Translations under genes and position numbers: made by a program
Notes under the pieces: generated by a model
What the model saw: the letters and a program-made list of their open reading frames with translations, nothing else
Databases searched by the model: none
What the model was told of the DNA's origin: nothing
From: an uncultured Lachnospiraceae bacterium
Lineage (GTDB): Bacteria; Bacillota; Clostridia; Lachnospirales; Lachnospiraceae
DNA length: 64,000 bases
Direction of reading: 5' to 3'
Assembly (NCBI GenBank): GCA_934339365.1
Contig: CAKRHW010000001.1
Span: 124,001-188,000, forward strand
Shown: positions 51,586-61,375 of the stretch, one piece after another
Numbering within the stretch: the first letter of the stretch is position 1
How the letters are laid out: every line of letters begins with the position of its first letter

Positions 51586-52788
51586 CTACTTATTTCTGAT
51601 TCCAAGTGAGACAGACAAAACCATTCCCATCTCTGCAAGTAAAAACATAATGGATGTTCCTCCATAACTGATAAATGGAAGTGTTACACCTGTATTAGGC
51701 ATAGTGTTCGTTACAACCGCAACATTCATCAGAACCTGGATTGCAATATGTGCCATTGTTCCGACAACGAGCAGAGAAGTAAACAAATCCGGGGCATTAT
51801 TCGAAATTGTCATAAACCTCCAAATCATAAATAAAAACATTCCGATTACGGCAATTCCACCAAACAATCCAAGCTCCTCACAGATAATAGAAAAAATGTA
51901 ATCGTTCTGTGCTTCTGGTACAAATCCCAGTTTTTGAACACTCTGGCCTAATCCTTTTCCAAAAAGTCCACCGGAACCAATTGCATACAATCCCTGTACA
52001 ATCTGATAACCGCCTTCTGCTGAATAGGTCTCTGGATTTCTCCAGACTTTAATACGGTTAGTACGATACCCACCACTTCCATGTAAACTACTAAGCAAAA
52101 GAGCAATTACACCGGCTACACCGATAATTGCACACAAAGGAATTATTTTGTTTTTCTTTGGAGCAGCAACATACATCATCACAATTCCAATAAAACAGAT
52201 AATGATAGCCGAACTCATATTAGAAGTAAGGAAAAAGATCAGAATCGCCGGAACACCCGCAATCATAAATATTTTCAGGGCATTTCCCATTTTATTTAAT
52301 GTATATGCTTTCTTGCTCAGTACACGTGCGAGCAGAATAATCACTGCCCACTTAATAAACTCAGCCGGCTGTATCGTTCCAATTCCTATATTAATCCATC
52401 GGCTTGCACCATTACTCGATACACCAATCGGTGTCTTAACAAGAAATACCGAACATACTGCAATAACATAAATCGGAAATGCATATTTTTTTAATCGTTT
52501 GTAACCAAATAACATCACTGCAAACATGGCAACGCCTCCAAGTGTTGTTGCAAGCAGCTGCTTTTTCAAATAAAATCCGGCATCTGAAAACTTCATGCGT
52601 GATTCATAAGAACTGGTGCTATAAAGCATTACCAGTCCAAAGCAAAGCAAAAATACAATGATGAACAAAAGACTAAAATCGAAATATCTGCCAGAATCTG
52701 TTCCAACCGTTCTTCTTGCCTGCGGTCTGGATTTTGTCCGGGTTCTAGACGTTGTTCTTGTTGTGGTTCTTCTGGTATTATTTCCCAT
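51586..52788 (-). CDS. ftsW: Lipid II polymerase / divisome protein FtsW
   Basis: A 400-residue SEDS glycosyltransferase with about ten helices. The N-terminal 30 residues are Arg/Thr-rich and cytosolic. Family marks are MLYSTSSYES, YQIVQGLYAIGSGGLFGKGLGQS, KLGFVPEAQNDYIFSIICEELG (with the catalytic Asp) and GVTLPFISYGGTSI. It partners the class B PBPs upstream and lies between murD and murA. Confidence 0.96.
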   Translation of the reverse strand: MGNNTRRTTTRTTSRTRTKSRPQARRTVGTDSGRYFDFSLLFIIVFLLCFGLVMLYSTSSYESRMKFSDAGFYLKKQLLATTLGGVAMFAVMLFGYKRLKKYAFPIYVIAVCSVFLVKTPIGVSSNGASRWINIGIGTIQPAEFIKWAVIILLARVLSKKAYTLNKMGNALKIFMIAGVPAILIFFLTSNMSSAIIICFIGIVMMYVAAPKKNKIIPLCAIIGVAGVIALLLSSLHGSGGYRTNRIKVWRNPETYSAEGGYQIVQGLYAIGSGGLFGKGLGQSVQKLGFVPEAQNDYIFSIICEELGLFGGIAVIGMFLFMIWRFMTISNNAPDLFTSLLVVGTMAHIAIQVLMNVAVVTNTMPNTGVTLPFISYGGTSIMFLLAEMGMVLSVSLGIRNK

Positions 52789-52811
52789 ATCTTTCTCCTT
52801 TCAGAACACTC

Positions 52812-54188
52812 CTACAAGTTTCTAACATAATCCTTAAATAATCTTCCTCTTTCTTCATAACTTTTAAACATATCCCAGCTTGCACATGCAGGTGATAGAA
52901 GCACCACCTCTCCATCTTTGGCAAGTTTCGCAGACTGTTTTACTGCCTCTTCTAATGAATCCACTTCATATACCGGCTGATAATTCTTTCTTTTTGCTGT
53001 CGCCGCAATTTTATCCTTCGTTTTTCCAAGTAACACAAGTGCTTTGATCTTACCATGGAATGCATCAAACCACTCGTCATATTCTGAACCTTTATCATAG
53101 CCTCCTGCAATTAAAATCGTCGGTTTCGACATTGCTTCAATTGCTTTTATTGATGCATCTGTATTCGTTCCCTTTGAATCATTATAGTACATAACACCAT
53201 TAACTGTTTTTACATATTCAATCCTGTGTTCAACTGCCTGAAACTTTTTCACCGTTGAAATAATTACATCCATTGGCACACCCATACTTTTTGCAACACC
53301 AATCGCTGCCATAACATTTTCTGCATTATGTACTCCGACGAGCTGCATCTGGGATACATTCATAAGAACCTGCTCTTTTCCATCTTCAGCTAAAATAATA
53401 TCTCCATCTTTTAAATATATTCCATCTTTTAACTGTCTGGCACTTGAAAACCACAGAATCTTTGCTTTTACAAGTTTTGCCTTGTCTTTTAAGATTTCAT
53501 CCTCATAATTTAATACGCAGACATCATTTTCGTTCTGATTCATAGTAATGCGAAACTTAACATTGGCATAATTATCCATCGTATAATGTCTGTTTAAATG
53601 ATCTGGTGTAATATTCAATATTGCTGAAACACCTGGATGAAATTGATCAATCGTTTCTAATTGAAAACTGCTGATTTCAGCTACTGTAACGGATTCTTCC
53701 TTCGTGTCTAATGCAACGCTTGTATATGGAATTCCAATATTTCCAACTACAAATGAACTTGCAAAGTAATTTGCAAAAATTTCACCCACTAGTGCGGTTG
53801 TTGTTGTCTTTCCATTTGTGCCTGTAATTCCGGCAATTCTTCCTTTCGCACATACATAAGCAAGTTCTACTTCTCCCCAGATCGTAACCTGATGTTCCCT
53901 TACTTTATTAACAAATGGTGCATCAATTGCAATTCCCGGACTCAAAATCATAATATCTGTATTTTGAATTACCTGTTCCGGTAAATCTCCTGTCACAAGT
54001 GTCACAGGCTCTTTTGTTATAAGCTTATCTTTGATTTCATCATATTGCAATTGTTCATTGCTATCATATAATGTAACATTCGCTCCTGTCTTTAATAATA
54101 AATTGGCTGCTCCTATTCCACTCTTTCCTAAACCGGCAACTAAAAATCTTTTCTCTGCTAAATTCATATTCTGTACCAAGCCTTTCAA
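52812..54188 (-). CDS. murD: UDP-N-acetylmuramoylalanine--D-glutamate ligase
   Basis: A 458-residue Mur ligase. The N-terminal UDP-binding fold is FLVAGLGKSGIGAANLL and the P-loop is GITGTNGKTTTTAL. The carbamylated-Lys/His region is DHLNRHYTMDNYANVKFRI, and the C-terminal domain has YNDSKGTNTDA and SPACASWDMFKSYEERG. The first ATG of several is given; MNLAEKRFLVAG seven codons in is a possible start. Confidence 0.97.
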   Translation of the reverse strand: MKGLVQNMNLAEKRFLVAGLGKSGIGAANLLLKTGANVTLYDSNEQLQYDEIKDKLITKEPVTLVTGDLPEQVIQNTDIMILSPGIAIDAPFVNKVREHQVTIWGEVELAYVCAKGRIAGITGTNGKTTTTALVGEIFANYFASSFVVGNIGIPYTSVALDTKEESVTVAEISSFQLETIDQFHPGVSAILNITPDHLNRHYTMDNYANVKFRITMNQNENDVCVLNYEDEILKDKAKLVKAKILWFSSARQLKDGIYLKDGDIILAEDGKEQVLMNVSQMQLVGVHNAENVMAAIGVAKSMGVPMDVIISTVKKFQAVEHRIEYVKTVNGVMYYNDSKGTNTDASIKAIEAMSKPTILIAGGYDKGSEYDEWFDAFHGKIKALVLLGKTKDKIAATAKRKNYQPVYEVDSLEEAVKQSAKLAKDGEVVLLSPACASWDMFKSYEERGRLFKDYVRNL

Positions 54189-54210
54189 CGTTTTCTTTTC
54201 TAAAAGTCTT

Positions 54211-55167
54211 TTATAATGCTAAATACGCTATCAGACATAAAATCGCTGTTACAGCTGTAAAAGCAGCTACAACCTGTGTCTCTGCATATCCACATAATTC
54301 AAAATGATGGTGAATCGGCGCCATCTTAAAAAATCTCTTTCCATGTGTCAATTTAAAATATACTACCTGAATGATAACAGAAAGAACTTCAATAAAATAA
54401 ATAAATGCAACAATCACTAAAAAGATCGGCATCTGCAACATATACGCTACAGAAGCTACAAATCCGCCTAAAGCAAGTGATCCGGTATCTCCCATAAATA
54501 CTCTGGCGGGATTTACATTAAAGAGGAAAAATCCAAGTAATGCTCCAACAGTTGCTGCTGTAACCGGTTCTAAACCACTCTTGGTTCCAATTGCGATTGC
54601 TGTAAAAAATACCGCAATCATAATTGTGACACCTGTTTCAAGTCCATCAAGTCCATCTGTAAAATTAGATCCATTTACTGTACCAATTACTGCAATAAAT
54701 AAAACCGGAATATATAACCATCCCATATCCCAGACTGCTCCATGTGTAAAAGGAATAATCACTTCTGTCCCTATTCCGGCATATTTTACAATATAATATG
54801 CAAAAATTGCCGTTACAACAAATTGCAGTGCCATTTTCTGCCATGCACGTAATCCTAAGTTTCTCTTCATTACAACTTTAATAAAATCATCTAAGAAACC
54901 AATTAATCCAAATCCTAATGTCATAAATAAAATTGGAAGAATCTTCGGATAATCCTTTACATAAAAAAGACTGCTGATTGTAATTGCCAGTAATATAATT
55001 ACACCACCCATAGTCGGAGTACCACTTTTACTCTTATGTGCTTCCGGTCCTTCCTCTCTGATGTACTGTCCAAATTTTAGTTTTTTTAGAAATGGAATAA
55101 TGATTGGACATAAAACAATACTAATTCCAAAAGCAATGATGATTGCCATAACAATTTCTGTTTTCAT
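54211..55167 (-). CDS. mraY: Phospho-N-acetylmuramoyl-pentapeptide transferase
   Basis: A 318-residue membrane enzyme making lipid I, with about ten helices. The catalytic Asp clusters are LIGFLDDFIK and SNFTDGLDGLETG. The HHH-like motif is MAPIHHHFELCG. It lies 23 bp after the spoVD-like PBP gene and 22 bp before murD. Confidence 0.98.
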   Translation of the reverse strand: MKTEIVMAIIIAFGISIVLCPIIIPFLKKLKFGQYIREEGPEAHKSKSGTPTMGGVIILLAITISSLFYVKDYPKILPILFMTLGFGLIGFLDDFIKVVMKRNLGLRAWQKMALQFVVTAIFAYYIVKYAGIGTEVIIPFTHGAVWDMGWLYIPVLFIAVIGTVNGSNFTDGLDGLETGVTIMIAVFFTAIAIGTKSGLEPVTAATVGALLGFFLFNVNPARVFMGDTGSLALGGFVASVAYMLQMPIFLVIVAFIYFIEVLSVIIQVVYFKLTHGKRFFKMAPIHHHFELCGYAETQVVAAFTAVTAILCLIAYLAL

Positions 55168-55190
55168 TTTGTAACGTATCCTTTCACATT

Positions 55191-56912
55191 TTATTTTTTA
55201 TCTAATAAGTAAGGTAGAATATTCTGGTATAACTTCTGAATCACCGGTGCTGCAACGGAACCGCCATAATAGATTCCCTGTGGTTCATCAATAATTGCAA
55301 TTGCAATGACCTGTGGATGATCTGCAGGTGCAAATCCGATAAAAGAAGCAATGTATTTGTTGGCACTTCTTGGAAGTTTCTGAGAAGTTGCCGTCTTGCC
55401 TCCCACTCGAAATCCCTCTACCTCGCCTTTTTTTCCTGATCCTTCTGAAATGACTTTTTCTAAGATCATGCGCATTGTTTCTGATGTCTGCTTAGAAACA
55501 ACATCTTCTATTGTATCATAAGAAAAAGTTTCTACAACCCCATTTAGACTATCTTTTGCAGAAATTCCAAAGTGCGGGGTTACTAATTTTCCTCCATTAA
55601 CTACACAACTTACCATTCGAAGCATATTGATTGGTGTAATCTGGAAAGACTGTCCAAAACTCATGGTTGCAAGCTCAACTGCACCGACGTTTTCCTTTTT
55701 ATGCAATATGGTTCCTGCCTCTCCGGGCAAATCAACTCCTGTATGACTACGCAGTCCTAATTTTTGAAAATACTCATAAAAATGATCCACACCAATTCGT
55801 TCTCCTACCGTCATAAAAACGGGATTACAGGAATTCATCGTTCCCTGGACAAAAGTTTCTGTTCCATGTCCCGAAGTCTTATGACAGCGTATTCTCCGGT
55901 CTTCTACAATCTTATATCCCGGACAGGTAAACGTTGATTCCGGTGTTACCACATGCTCTTCTAATCCTGTTGTCGCTGTAAAAACCTTGAAAGTGGAGCC
56001 TGGTTCATAAGTATCATTAATGCTTTGGTTTCTCCACATTTTATTTAATTCATTCTGATATTCTTTTGAATTTTTTTCTCCCTGAAAAGGTATATTTAAT
56101 TCATATGGTTGATTCAGATTAAACTCCGGTGCATTCACCATTGCAAATATTTCCCCATTTTGTGGGTTCATAACGACAATCGAAACATAATTTGCCTTTT
56201 TTTCTTCTAAGGTCTTTTCTGCAATCTGTTGTGCGTATTTTTGAATATTCAAATCGATACTTGTCGTTAAATCTTTTCCTGCAACAGACTCTCTTCTTGT
56301 TTCTAATGCTCCTTCAATTTCTACACCAGCAGCATCTGTAACTGTCCGGATCCGTCCATTTTTTCCTTGTAAATATTTATCATATTTTACTTCCAATCCA
56401 AGAATTCCCTGATTATCTGCCCCGGTAAATCCTAACACCTTCGAACCTAACTCATCATATAAGTAATATCTTTTATAATCTTCATCAATTTTTACACCAG
56501 CCAAATGATATTTCCGGATTTTATCCCCAATTTCCTTTTCTACATTCGACTTTATCTTTTCTCTCGAACTGACTTTTTCTACTTTTTTTCGTATTTCCTG
56601 TTCTTCCATTCCTAATTCTTTCGTAAGCACCTGAATTACTTTTTCTCTCTCTTCTATTTGAGAATAAATAACTGAGATGGTACAAACAGTACGATTCGTA
56701 GCTAAAACCTTTCCATTTCGGTCTAATATCTTTCCTCTGGCAGCCTTTATTTCTCTTTTTCTTTCATGCAGTTCATTTGCCAGGCTTGTATAATAAGATG
56801 ACTGAAACACCATCAGAAATATAATTCTGCCGGTCAAAAACAGACAGCCAAAGGTAAAAAACGAAACAAAAATCAGAACTCTTTTCCTATTATAAGTTTT
56901 GCTAATAGACAT
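55191..56912 (-). CDS. Class B penicillin-binding protein, SpoVD-like, with KTA in place of KTG
   Basis: A 573-residue bitopic transpeptidase. One N-terminal helix is followed by a dimerisation domain and the transpeptidase domain. The active Ser is Ser306 in PGSTFK and SxN is SCN. The third motif reads GGKTAT (Lys506-Thr-Ala), where KTG is the rule. The QITPINMLRM segment is typical of SpoVD/PbpB. No PASTA domains follow. As the second of two tandem class B PBPs it is likely the spore-cortex enzyme SpoVD. Confidence 0.88.
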   Translation of the reverse strand: MSISKTYNRKRVLIFVSFFTFGCLFLTGRIIFLMVFQSSYYTSLANELHERKREIKAARGKILDRNGKVLATNRTVCTISVIYSQIEEREKVIQVLTKELGMEEQEIRKKVEKVSSREKIKSNVEKEIGDKIRKYHLAGVKIDEDYKRYYLYDELGSKVLGFTGADNQGILGLEVKYDKYLQGKNGRIRTVTDAAGVEIEGALETRRESVAGKDLTTSIDLNIQKYAQQIAEKTLEEKKANYVSIVVMNPQNGEIFAMVNAPEFNLNQPYELNIPFQGEKNSKEYQNELNKMWRNQSINDTYEPGSTFKVFTATTGLEEHVVTPESTFTCPGYKIVEDRRIRCHKTSGHGTETFVQGTMNSCNPVFMTVGERIGVDHFYEYFQKLGLRSHTGVDLPGEAGTILHKKENVGAVELATMSFGQSFQITPINMLRMVSCVVNGGKLVTPHFGISAKDSLNGVVETFSYDTIEDVVSKQTSETMRMILEKVISEGSGKKGEVEGFRVGGKTATSQKLPRSANKYIASFIGFAPADHPQVIAIAIIDEPQGIYYGGSVAAPVIQKLYQNILPYLLDKK

Positions 56913-56990
56913 ATAATCTCCTGTAAAAGCAGTTTATATATACTATTAGCAAACTGTACATTCTATGAATGATTGTAATATTACATTCCT

Positions 56991-59096
56991 CTAAGGTGTG
57001 CTCGCCGTCGTCTGCTCTGTGATATCAGCTTCTGACGTTGTAGATTCTTCCTGTATTTGTGTCTCATCTGTTCCATCTGATGTATCGCCTGTAGCATTCG
57101 TCGTTGTATTTTCTCCTGCATTGTAATTGCCGTCTGGATCTGCAACTCCGACATCCTGTCCATTTAAATAGCTTCCGTTTTGATAACTTTCCGCTTCTCC
57201 TGAATTTTTTGTTTTCTTAATATTTGTCTCTTCCTTACTCTTATAAATATTCATATAAGGAAGAACCTCTGTCATAATATTATTAAACAATTCTGCCGCA
57301 TATCCGGAATCAGAAGGATTCTCCTTTGGTGTATCAATTACCACATAACACACAACTTCTGGCTTTTCACAAGGAACACTTCCTATAAACGATAACACAT
57401 ACTGATCATTTCCTCTTGGCAGTTTTTCAGCCGTTCCGGTCTTTCCACCTACATCATAACCATCAATCACAGCTTTTCGACCTGTACCATCTAATACAAC
57501 CGTTCGTAATGCATCATTAATAAAATCAGAGGTTGACTTTGTAACTGTCTGTTTGACAACAGAAGCGGCTACATTTTTTACCAATCCTCCTTCTGATGTT
57601 TCAATTCTTTTTACCAGATGAGGTGTGTAATAATTTCCACCATTAATTAACGACGAATATCCTGCCGCTAACTGAACCATATTTACTGTAAAATTCTGTC
57701 CAAATGCATTGGTTGCAAGTGTTGTCTCTCCCATATTCTCAGCTGAATATAAAATACCACTTGCTTCACCTGGAAGATCCACTTTTGATTTCATTCCAAA
57801 ACCAAAGCGTGACTGATAAGAAGAAAAAATATCTTTTCCTAAATTCAGACCAATCTGCATCAGAGCATCATTGCAAGAATAAGTAATTGCCTGTTCTAGT
57901 GTAATGGTTCCATGACCAGTTTCTTTGTGACACTTAATATAACGGTCTGCAACCTGTTGTCCGCCATCACAAACATACGTTGAACTTTTCTTTGCTTTTC
58001 CTTCTTCTAAAGCAGCCGCAACGGTAAACGGTTTCATAGTCGAACCTGGTTCAAAAGTATCAGAAACACATTTATTCCGCCACATCTCACTTAAAGCATC
58101 TACGCCCTTTTTTTTGTCTTTTTTCTCTTCTGATGTAATCTTTTGAGCTTCTTTTTTTCCATAATAAGTCTTTAAATCTCTCGGTTCATTCAGATTATAA
58201 ATCTTATCACTTGCCATAGCGAGAATTTCTCCATTATTCGGATTCATGATTAATACGGAAATGCTCTTTGCCCTGGCGGTATTTTTCTGATATGACTTAA
58301 TCTTTGATTCCACAATTCTTTGAATATTCATATCAATGGTCGAAACGATATTATTCCCATTTTCAGGCTCCTTAACAACCTTTTCCATTGCATTATCTTC
58401 ATTCATATATCCGAATTCACGACCATCTGTCCCATTTAATTCACTATTGTAGTATGCTTCAATTCCTGTCTCTGCTGTATTCGATGCATTTGCAAATCCA
58501 AGTGCATGACAAGCCAGTGTGGAATATGGATACTGTCTTTCGTATTCTTCTTCAAAATGAACCCCTTTTACATTTGGATTTTTTTTCGTGTCTTTTTGTA
58601 TATTTAAAAACTTCTCAATCTGCTCATAAGTAAGCTTTTTTTTCACTACATAGTAACTACTTGTCTTTCTGTTTTCTATTTCTTTTTTTAAATCTGAATT
58701 TTTTAATTCATCAAAACATGTCGTAAGTGCCTCAATCGTTGGCTGAACGTATTGATCATTACTCATAATTACTTTTGGATCTAACACCAGATTATATACT
58801 TTTACGCTTGTTGCTAAAACATTTCCTTTTCGATCTGTAATATCGCCTCTCTTAAATGGAACTGTCTGACTGTTATACTGTTGTTGTGCTAAAACCTGAA
58901 TCTTATAAGGATCTCCACTCTTATAACTGATATAGACTAAACGTCCATTTAAAACGACCACTACAGCAAGGATTCCAACAAACAAATATATAATCTTCTT
59001 TTTCATCCATTTATTTAATTTTCTTGGAACTCTTGGTTTTCTTCTGCGTCTACTCATTTTACTTATGACTCCGCCTCTATTCTTTTCCTTTGCCAT
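56991..59096 (-). CDS. Class B penicillin-binding protein, divisome FtsI/PbpB
   Basis: A 701-residue bitopic septal transpeptidase. A basic start with RRRRKPRVPRK precedes one helix (about 33-52). The active Ser is in FEPGSTMKPF, SxN is SCN and the third motif VGGKTGTAEKL is intact. The C-terminal tail (about 620-701) is Asn/Thr/Glu/Ser-rich and probably disordered outside the cell. It lies next to ftsL, 13 bp downstream, which supports the division role. Confidence 0.92.
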   Translation of the reverse strand: MAKEKNRGGVISKMSRRRRKPRVPRKLNKWMKKKIIYLFVGILAVVVVLNGRLVYISYKSGDPYKIQVLAQQQYNSQTVPFKRGDITDRKGNVLATSVKVYNLVLDPKVIMSNDQYVQPTIEALTTCFDELKNSDLKKEIENRKTSSYYVVKKKLTYEQIEKFLNIQKDTKKNPNVKGVHFEEEYERQYPYSTLACHALGFANASNTAETGIEAYYNSELNGTDGREFGYMNEDNAMEKVVKEPENGNNIVSTIDMNIQRIVESKIKSYQKNTARAKSISVLIMNPNNGEILAMASDKIYNLNEPRDLKTYYGKKEAQKITSEEKKDKKKGVDALSEMWRNKCVSDTFEPGSTMKPFTVAAALEEGKAKKSSTYVCDGGQQVADRYIKCHKETGHGTITLEQAITYSCNDALMQIGLNLGKDIFSSYQSRFGFGMKSKVDLPGEASGILYSAENMGETTLATNAFGQNFTVNMVQLAAGYSSLINGGNYYTPHLVKRIETSEGGLVKNVAASVVKQTVTKSTSDFINDALRTVVLDGTGRKAVIDGYDVGGKTGTAEKLPRGNDQYVLSFIGSVPCEKPEVVCYVVIDTPKENPSDSGYAAELFNNIMTEVLPYMNIYKSKEETNIKKTKNSGEAESYQNGSYLNGQDVGVADPDGNYNAGENTTTNATGDTSDGTDETQIQEESTTSEADITEQTTASTP

Positions 59097-59109
59097 TGGT
59101 CTATGGCAT

Positions 59110-59694
59110 CTACTTCGTTGGAATATCTTTGATCTGTTTCATGTATTCTGAGTTATTTCTCTTATATTTTGATACCTGTTTCTTATCCGCAATTACCATT
59201 CCTAATTCTTTTTCTGCCTTCTTGCAGATAAAATTCACATCCATATAAGAATTAACCGTATAATTTAAAGAATCATTCTGAACAGTAAGTGTATTAATCT
59301 GTGTCTTTAATTCATTAATCTCATTTGTTTTTTCGTCAATCTGATTCTGAATATTTAAATACTTCACACACATAAATAATACAACAAGGCTCGCTGTAAT
59401 TAGAAAGAACACATAACTTGCATTCATATTCGCAGCTTTTTCGCGGTTTCTGCGAACTTCTCTGCTTGTGTTTAATCTCTTTCCATTTTCATAAACCCGC
59501 TGTCTTCTCTGCGGCTGATTTGGTTTTTTTCTTGGGTTTGAATTCCCTGATGTTCTTTTTCTTTGTGGAATTTCTTCTACTTGTACCTTTCTTACTGCAT
59601 TTCCTTCTGCATAGTAATCATAGCCATTTTTCCGACTGGTACCTGTATTTCTATGATTTGCCCTTGTTCTAGCATAATCAGTGTTTGTTTTCAT
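59110..59694 (-). CDS. ftsL: FtsL-like septum formation protein
   Basis: A 194-residue bitopic protein. A long basic cytosolic part (NHRNTGTSRKNGYDYYAEG..., about 1-90) is followed by one helix (AASYVFFLITASLVVLFMCV region). A coiled coil (IQNQIDEKTNEINELKTQINTLTVQ) and a short tail follow. That is the FtsL/DivIC layout, and position between rsmH and the PBP supports FtsL. I chose the ATG at 59694; earlier in-frame ATGs lie inside rsmH. Confidence 0.82.
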   Translation of the reverse strand: MKTNTDYARTRANHRNTGTSRKNGYDYYAEGNAVRKVQVEEIPQRKRTSGNSNPRKKPNQPQRRQRVYENGKRLNTSREVRRNREKAANMNASYVFFLITASLVVLFMCVKYLNIQNQIDEKTNEINELKTQINTLTVQNDSLNYTVNSYMDVNFICKKAEKELGMVIADKKQVSKYKRNNSEYMKQIKDIPTK

Positions 59695-60685
59695 TGCTAT
59701 CCACTCTTTCCTTGTCTTTCTTTTTTTCATCTCTCTCTCCATGTTCATCTGCCGTTCTTTCAAATATTCTCAACTTTGAACTTTTGGCCCGCTTATTTCG
59801 TTCAATTTCTGCCGCCTGTGGAATGATTGGTTTTCTGGTAATCACCTTTCCTTTTGGTGTTCTTCCGCATACACAAATCGGAAATTCCGGTGGACAAATA
59901 CACGGATGTTCGTTCTCGCGAAATTTTGTTTTAACGATTCTGTCTTCTAACGAATGAAATGTTATAATTGCAAGTCTCCCTCCTGGATTTAACAAATCAA
60001 TCATCGTATCTATGGAATCTTTTAATACCTCTAATTCTCTATTTAACTCAATTCGAATTGCCTGAAAAGTCTTTTTTGCAGGATGTCCCTGTTTTGCCTG
60101 AACTTTCATTGGTACAGATGCTTTAATAATGTCTGTTAATTCTTTCGTTGTCTCAATCGGCTTGTCTTGTCTGCTCTGTACAATATGTCTGGCAATATTT
60201 TTCGCAAATCGATCTTCTCCATAATCCCGAATCATACGATACAATTCGGATTCACTATATTCATTTACAATATCTCTGGCTGTTACCGTATTTCTGGTAT
60301 CCATTCTCATATCTAAAGGTGCTTCTTCCCGATAAGTAAAACCTCTTTGTGCATTATCTAACTGATAGGAAGATACCCCGATATCAAGTAAAATACCATC
60401 TACTTTTTCAATACCTAAATCTTCTAAGACATTTTTTATGTTACAGTAATTATCTCTGACAATGGTAACACGATCCGAAAATGGGGACAGTCTCTTCTTT
60501 GCTGCTTCAATTGCTTCTCCATCCTGATCGATTCCAATCAGCCTTCCCCCTTCACTAAGTCTCTCACAAATATGATAGGAATGTCCGGCTCCACCTAATG
60601 TACCATCTACATATATTCCATCTTTTTTTATATTTAATCCTTCTATTGTTTCTTCTAAAAGTACGGATACATGTTTAAATTCCAT
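59678..60685 (-). CDS. rsmH: 16S rRNA (cytosine(1402)-N(4))-methyltransferase
   Basis: A 335-residue SAM enzyme (MraW). It begins MEFKHVSVLLEETIEGL. SAM-binding YVDGTLGGAGHS is followed by GIDQDGEAI, DGILLDIGVSSYQLD and the C-terminal TFHSLEDRIVKTKF. The tail beyond about 305 is Lys/Glu-rich and overlaps the start of ftsL by 17 bp. Confidence 0.98.
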   Translation of the reverse strand: MEFKHVSVLLEETIEGLNIKKDGIYVDGTLGGAGHSYHICERLSEGGRLIGIDQDGEAIEAAKKRLSPFSDRVTIVRDNYCNIKNVLEDLGIEKVDGILLDIGVSSYQLDNAQRGFTYREEAPLDMRMDTRNTVTARDIVNEYSESELYRMIRDYGEDRFAKNIARHIVQSRQDKPIETTKELTDIIKASVPMKVQAKQGHPAKKTFQAIRIELNRELEVLKDSIDTMIDLLNPGGRLAIITFHSLEDRIVKTKFRENEHPCICPPEFPICVCGRTPKGKVITRKPIIPQAAEIERNKRAKSSKLRIFERTADEHGERDEKKKDKERVDSNENKH

Positions 60686-60701
60686 TAAGCTCTCCTCTTT
60701 T

Positions 60702-61133
60702 CTATATTCCTAATTCTGCCATCTGTTCTGCTACTGCTTCCATATCTTCATCATCAATTTCAGTGTACCCTGACCACTTCTCTTTATCCCAGATTTCAAT
60801 ACGGTTTGCGACTCCGACAAAGACAATGTCTTTTTCTAAATCAGCTGCTTGTCTTAAATTCGCAGGAATCAGAATTCTTCCCTGCTTGTCCGCTTCAACG
60901 GTAATCGCACCGGATAAAAAGAAACGTGTGAAAATTCTTGCTTGTTTACTAGCAACTGGTAAGTCCTGAAGTTTTTTTTCAAAGTCTGCCCATTCGTCAT
61001 TTGAAAACACGAACAAACAACCATCTAAGCCCCTTGTCACTACAAAAACTTCTCCTAGTGCTTCACGAAACTTAGATGGCACAATCACTCTGCCTTTGGC
61101 ATCTAATGTATGATTGTATTCACCCATGAACAT
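60702..61133 (-). CDS. mraZ: Transcriptional regulator MraZ
   Basis: A 143-residue double-SpoVT/AbrB-fold regulator. Both halves carry the DxKGR-type motif: HTLDAKGRVIVPSKFRE and VEADKQGRILIPANLRQ. It heads the division cluster and normally binds repeats in its own promoter region. Such boxes are visible 60-115 bp upstream. Confidence 0.97.
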   Translation of the reverse strand: MFMGEYNHTLDAKGRVIVPSKFREALGEVFVVTRGLDGCLFVFSNDEWADFEKKLQDLPVASKQARIFTRFFLSGAITVEADKQGRILIPANLRQAADLEKDIVFVGVANRIEIWDKEKWSGYTEIDDEDMEAVAEQMAELGI

Positions 61134-61195
61134 AAAACTTCACCTCTTATTTTCCTGTTCTGATACAGGATCTCTATCTGTCTGTGTATTGTTTA

Positions 61196-61241
61196 ACCAC
61201 ATCCCCACCATCTTCCACCACAATACACCACTTACCACCAC
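61196..61241 (-). promoter_or_regulatory. MraZ boxes: TGGTG repeats at 10-bp period
   Basis: TGGTG occurs on the minus strand at 61240-61236, 61230-61226, 61220-61216 and 61210-61206, exactly 10 bp apart. Related GTGG copies sit at both ends. They begin 11 bp downstream of the -10, so binding would overlap the transcription start. Confidence 0.85.
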
Positions 61242-61251
61242 TTGTGAGTCA

Positions 61252-61280
61252 ATTTTAACCTATTTCTAAGCAAATATCAA
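61252..61280 (-). promoter_or_regulatory. Promoter of the mraZ division cluster
   Basis: Minus-strand TTGATA and TAAAAT, 17 bp apart, immediately upstream of the MraZ boxes. Confidence 0.75.
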
Positions 61281-61313
61281 GTAATTTTGAAACATTTGAA
61301 TGGTTTTTCTCTT

Positions 61314-61352
61314 AAAAAATAGCACAGGCTGTCTTTTAAAAACAACCTGTGC
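61314..61352 (-). terminator. Terminator after the Spo0E-like gene
   Basis: Minus-strand GCACAGG ... CCTGTGC followed by a T run, about 25 bp past the stop codon. Confidence 0.8.
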
Positions 61353-61375
61353 CAATCTGAATATAAAATACAGTC

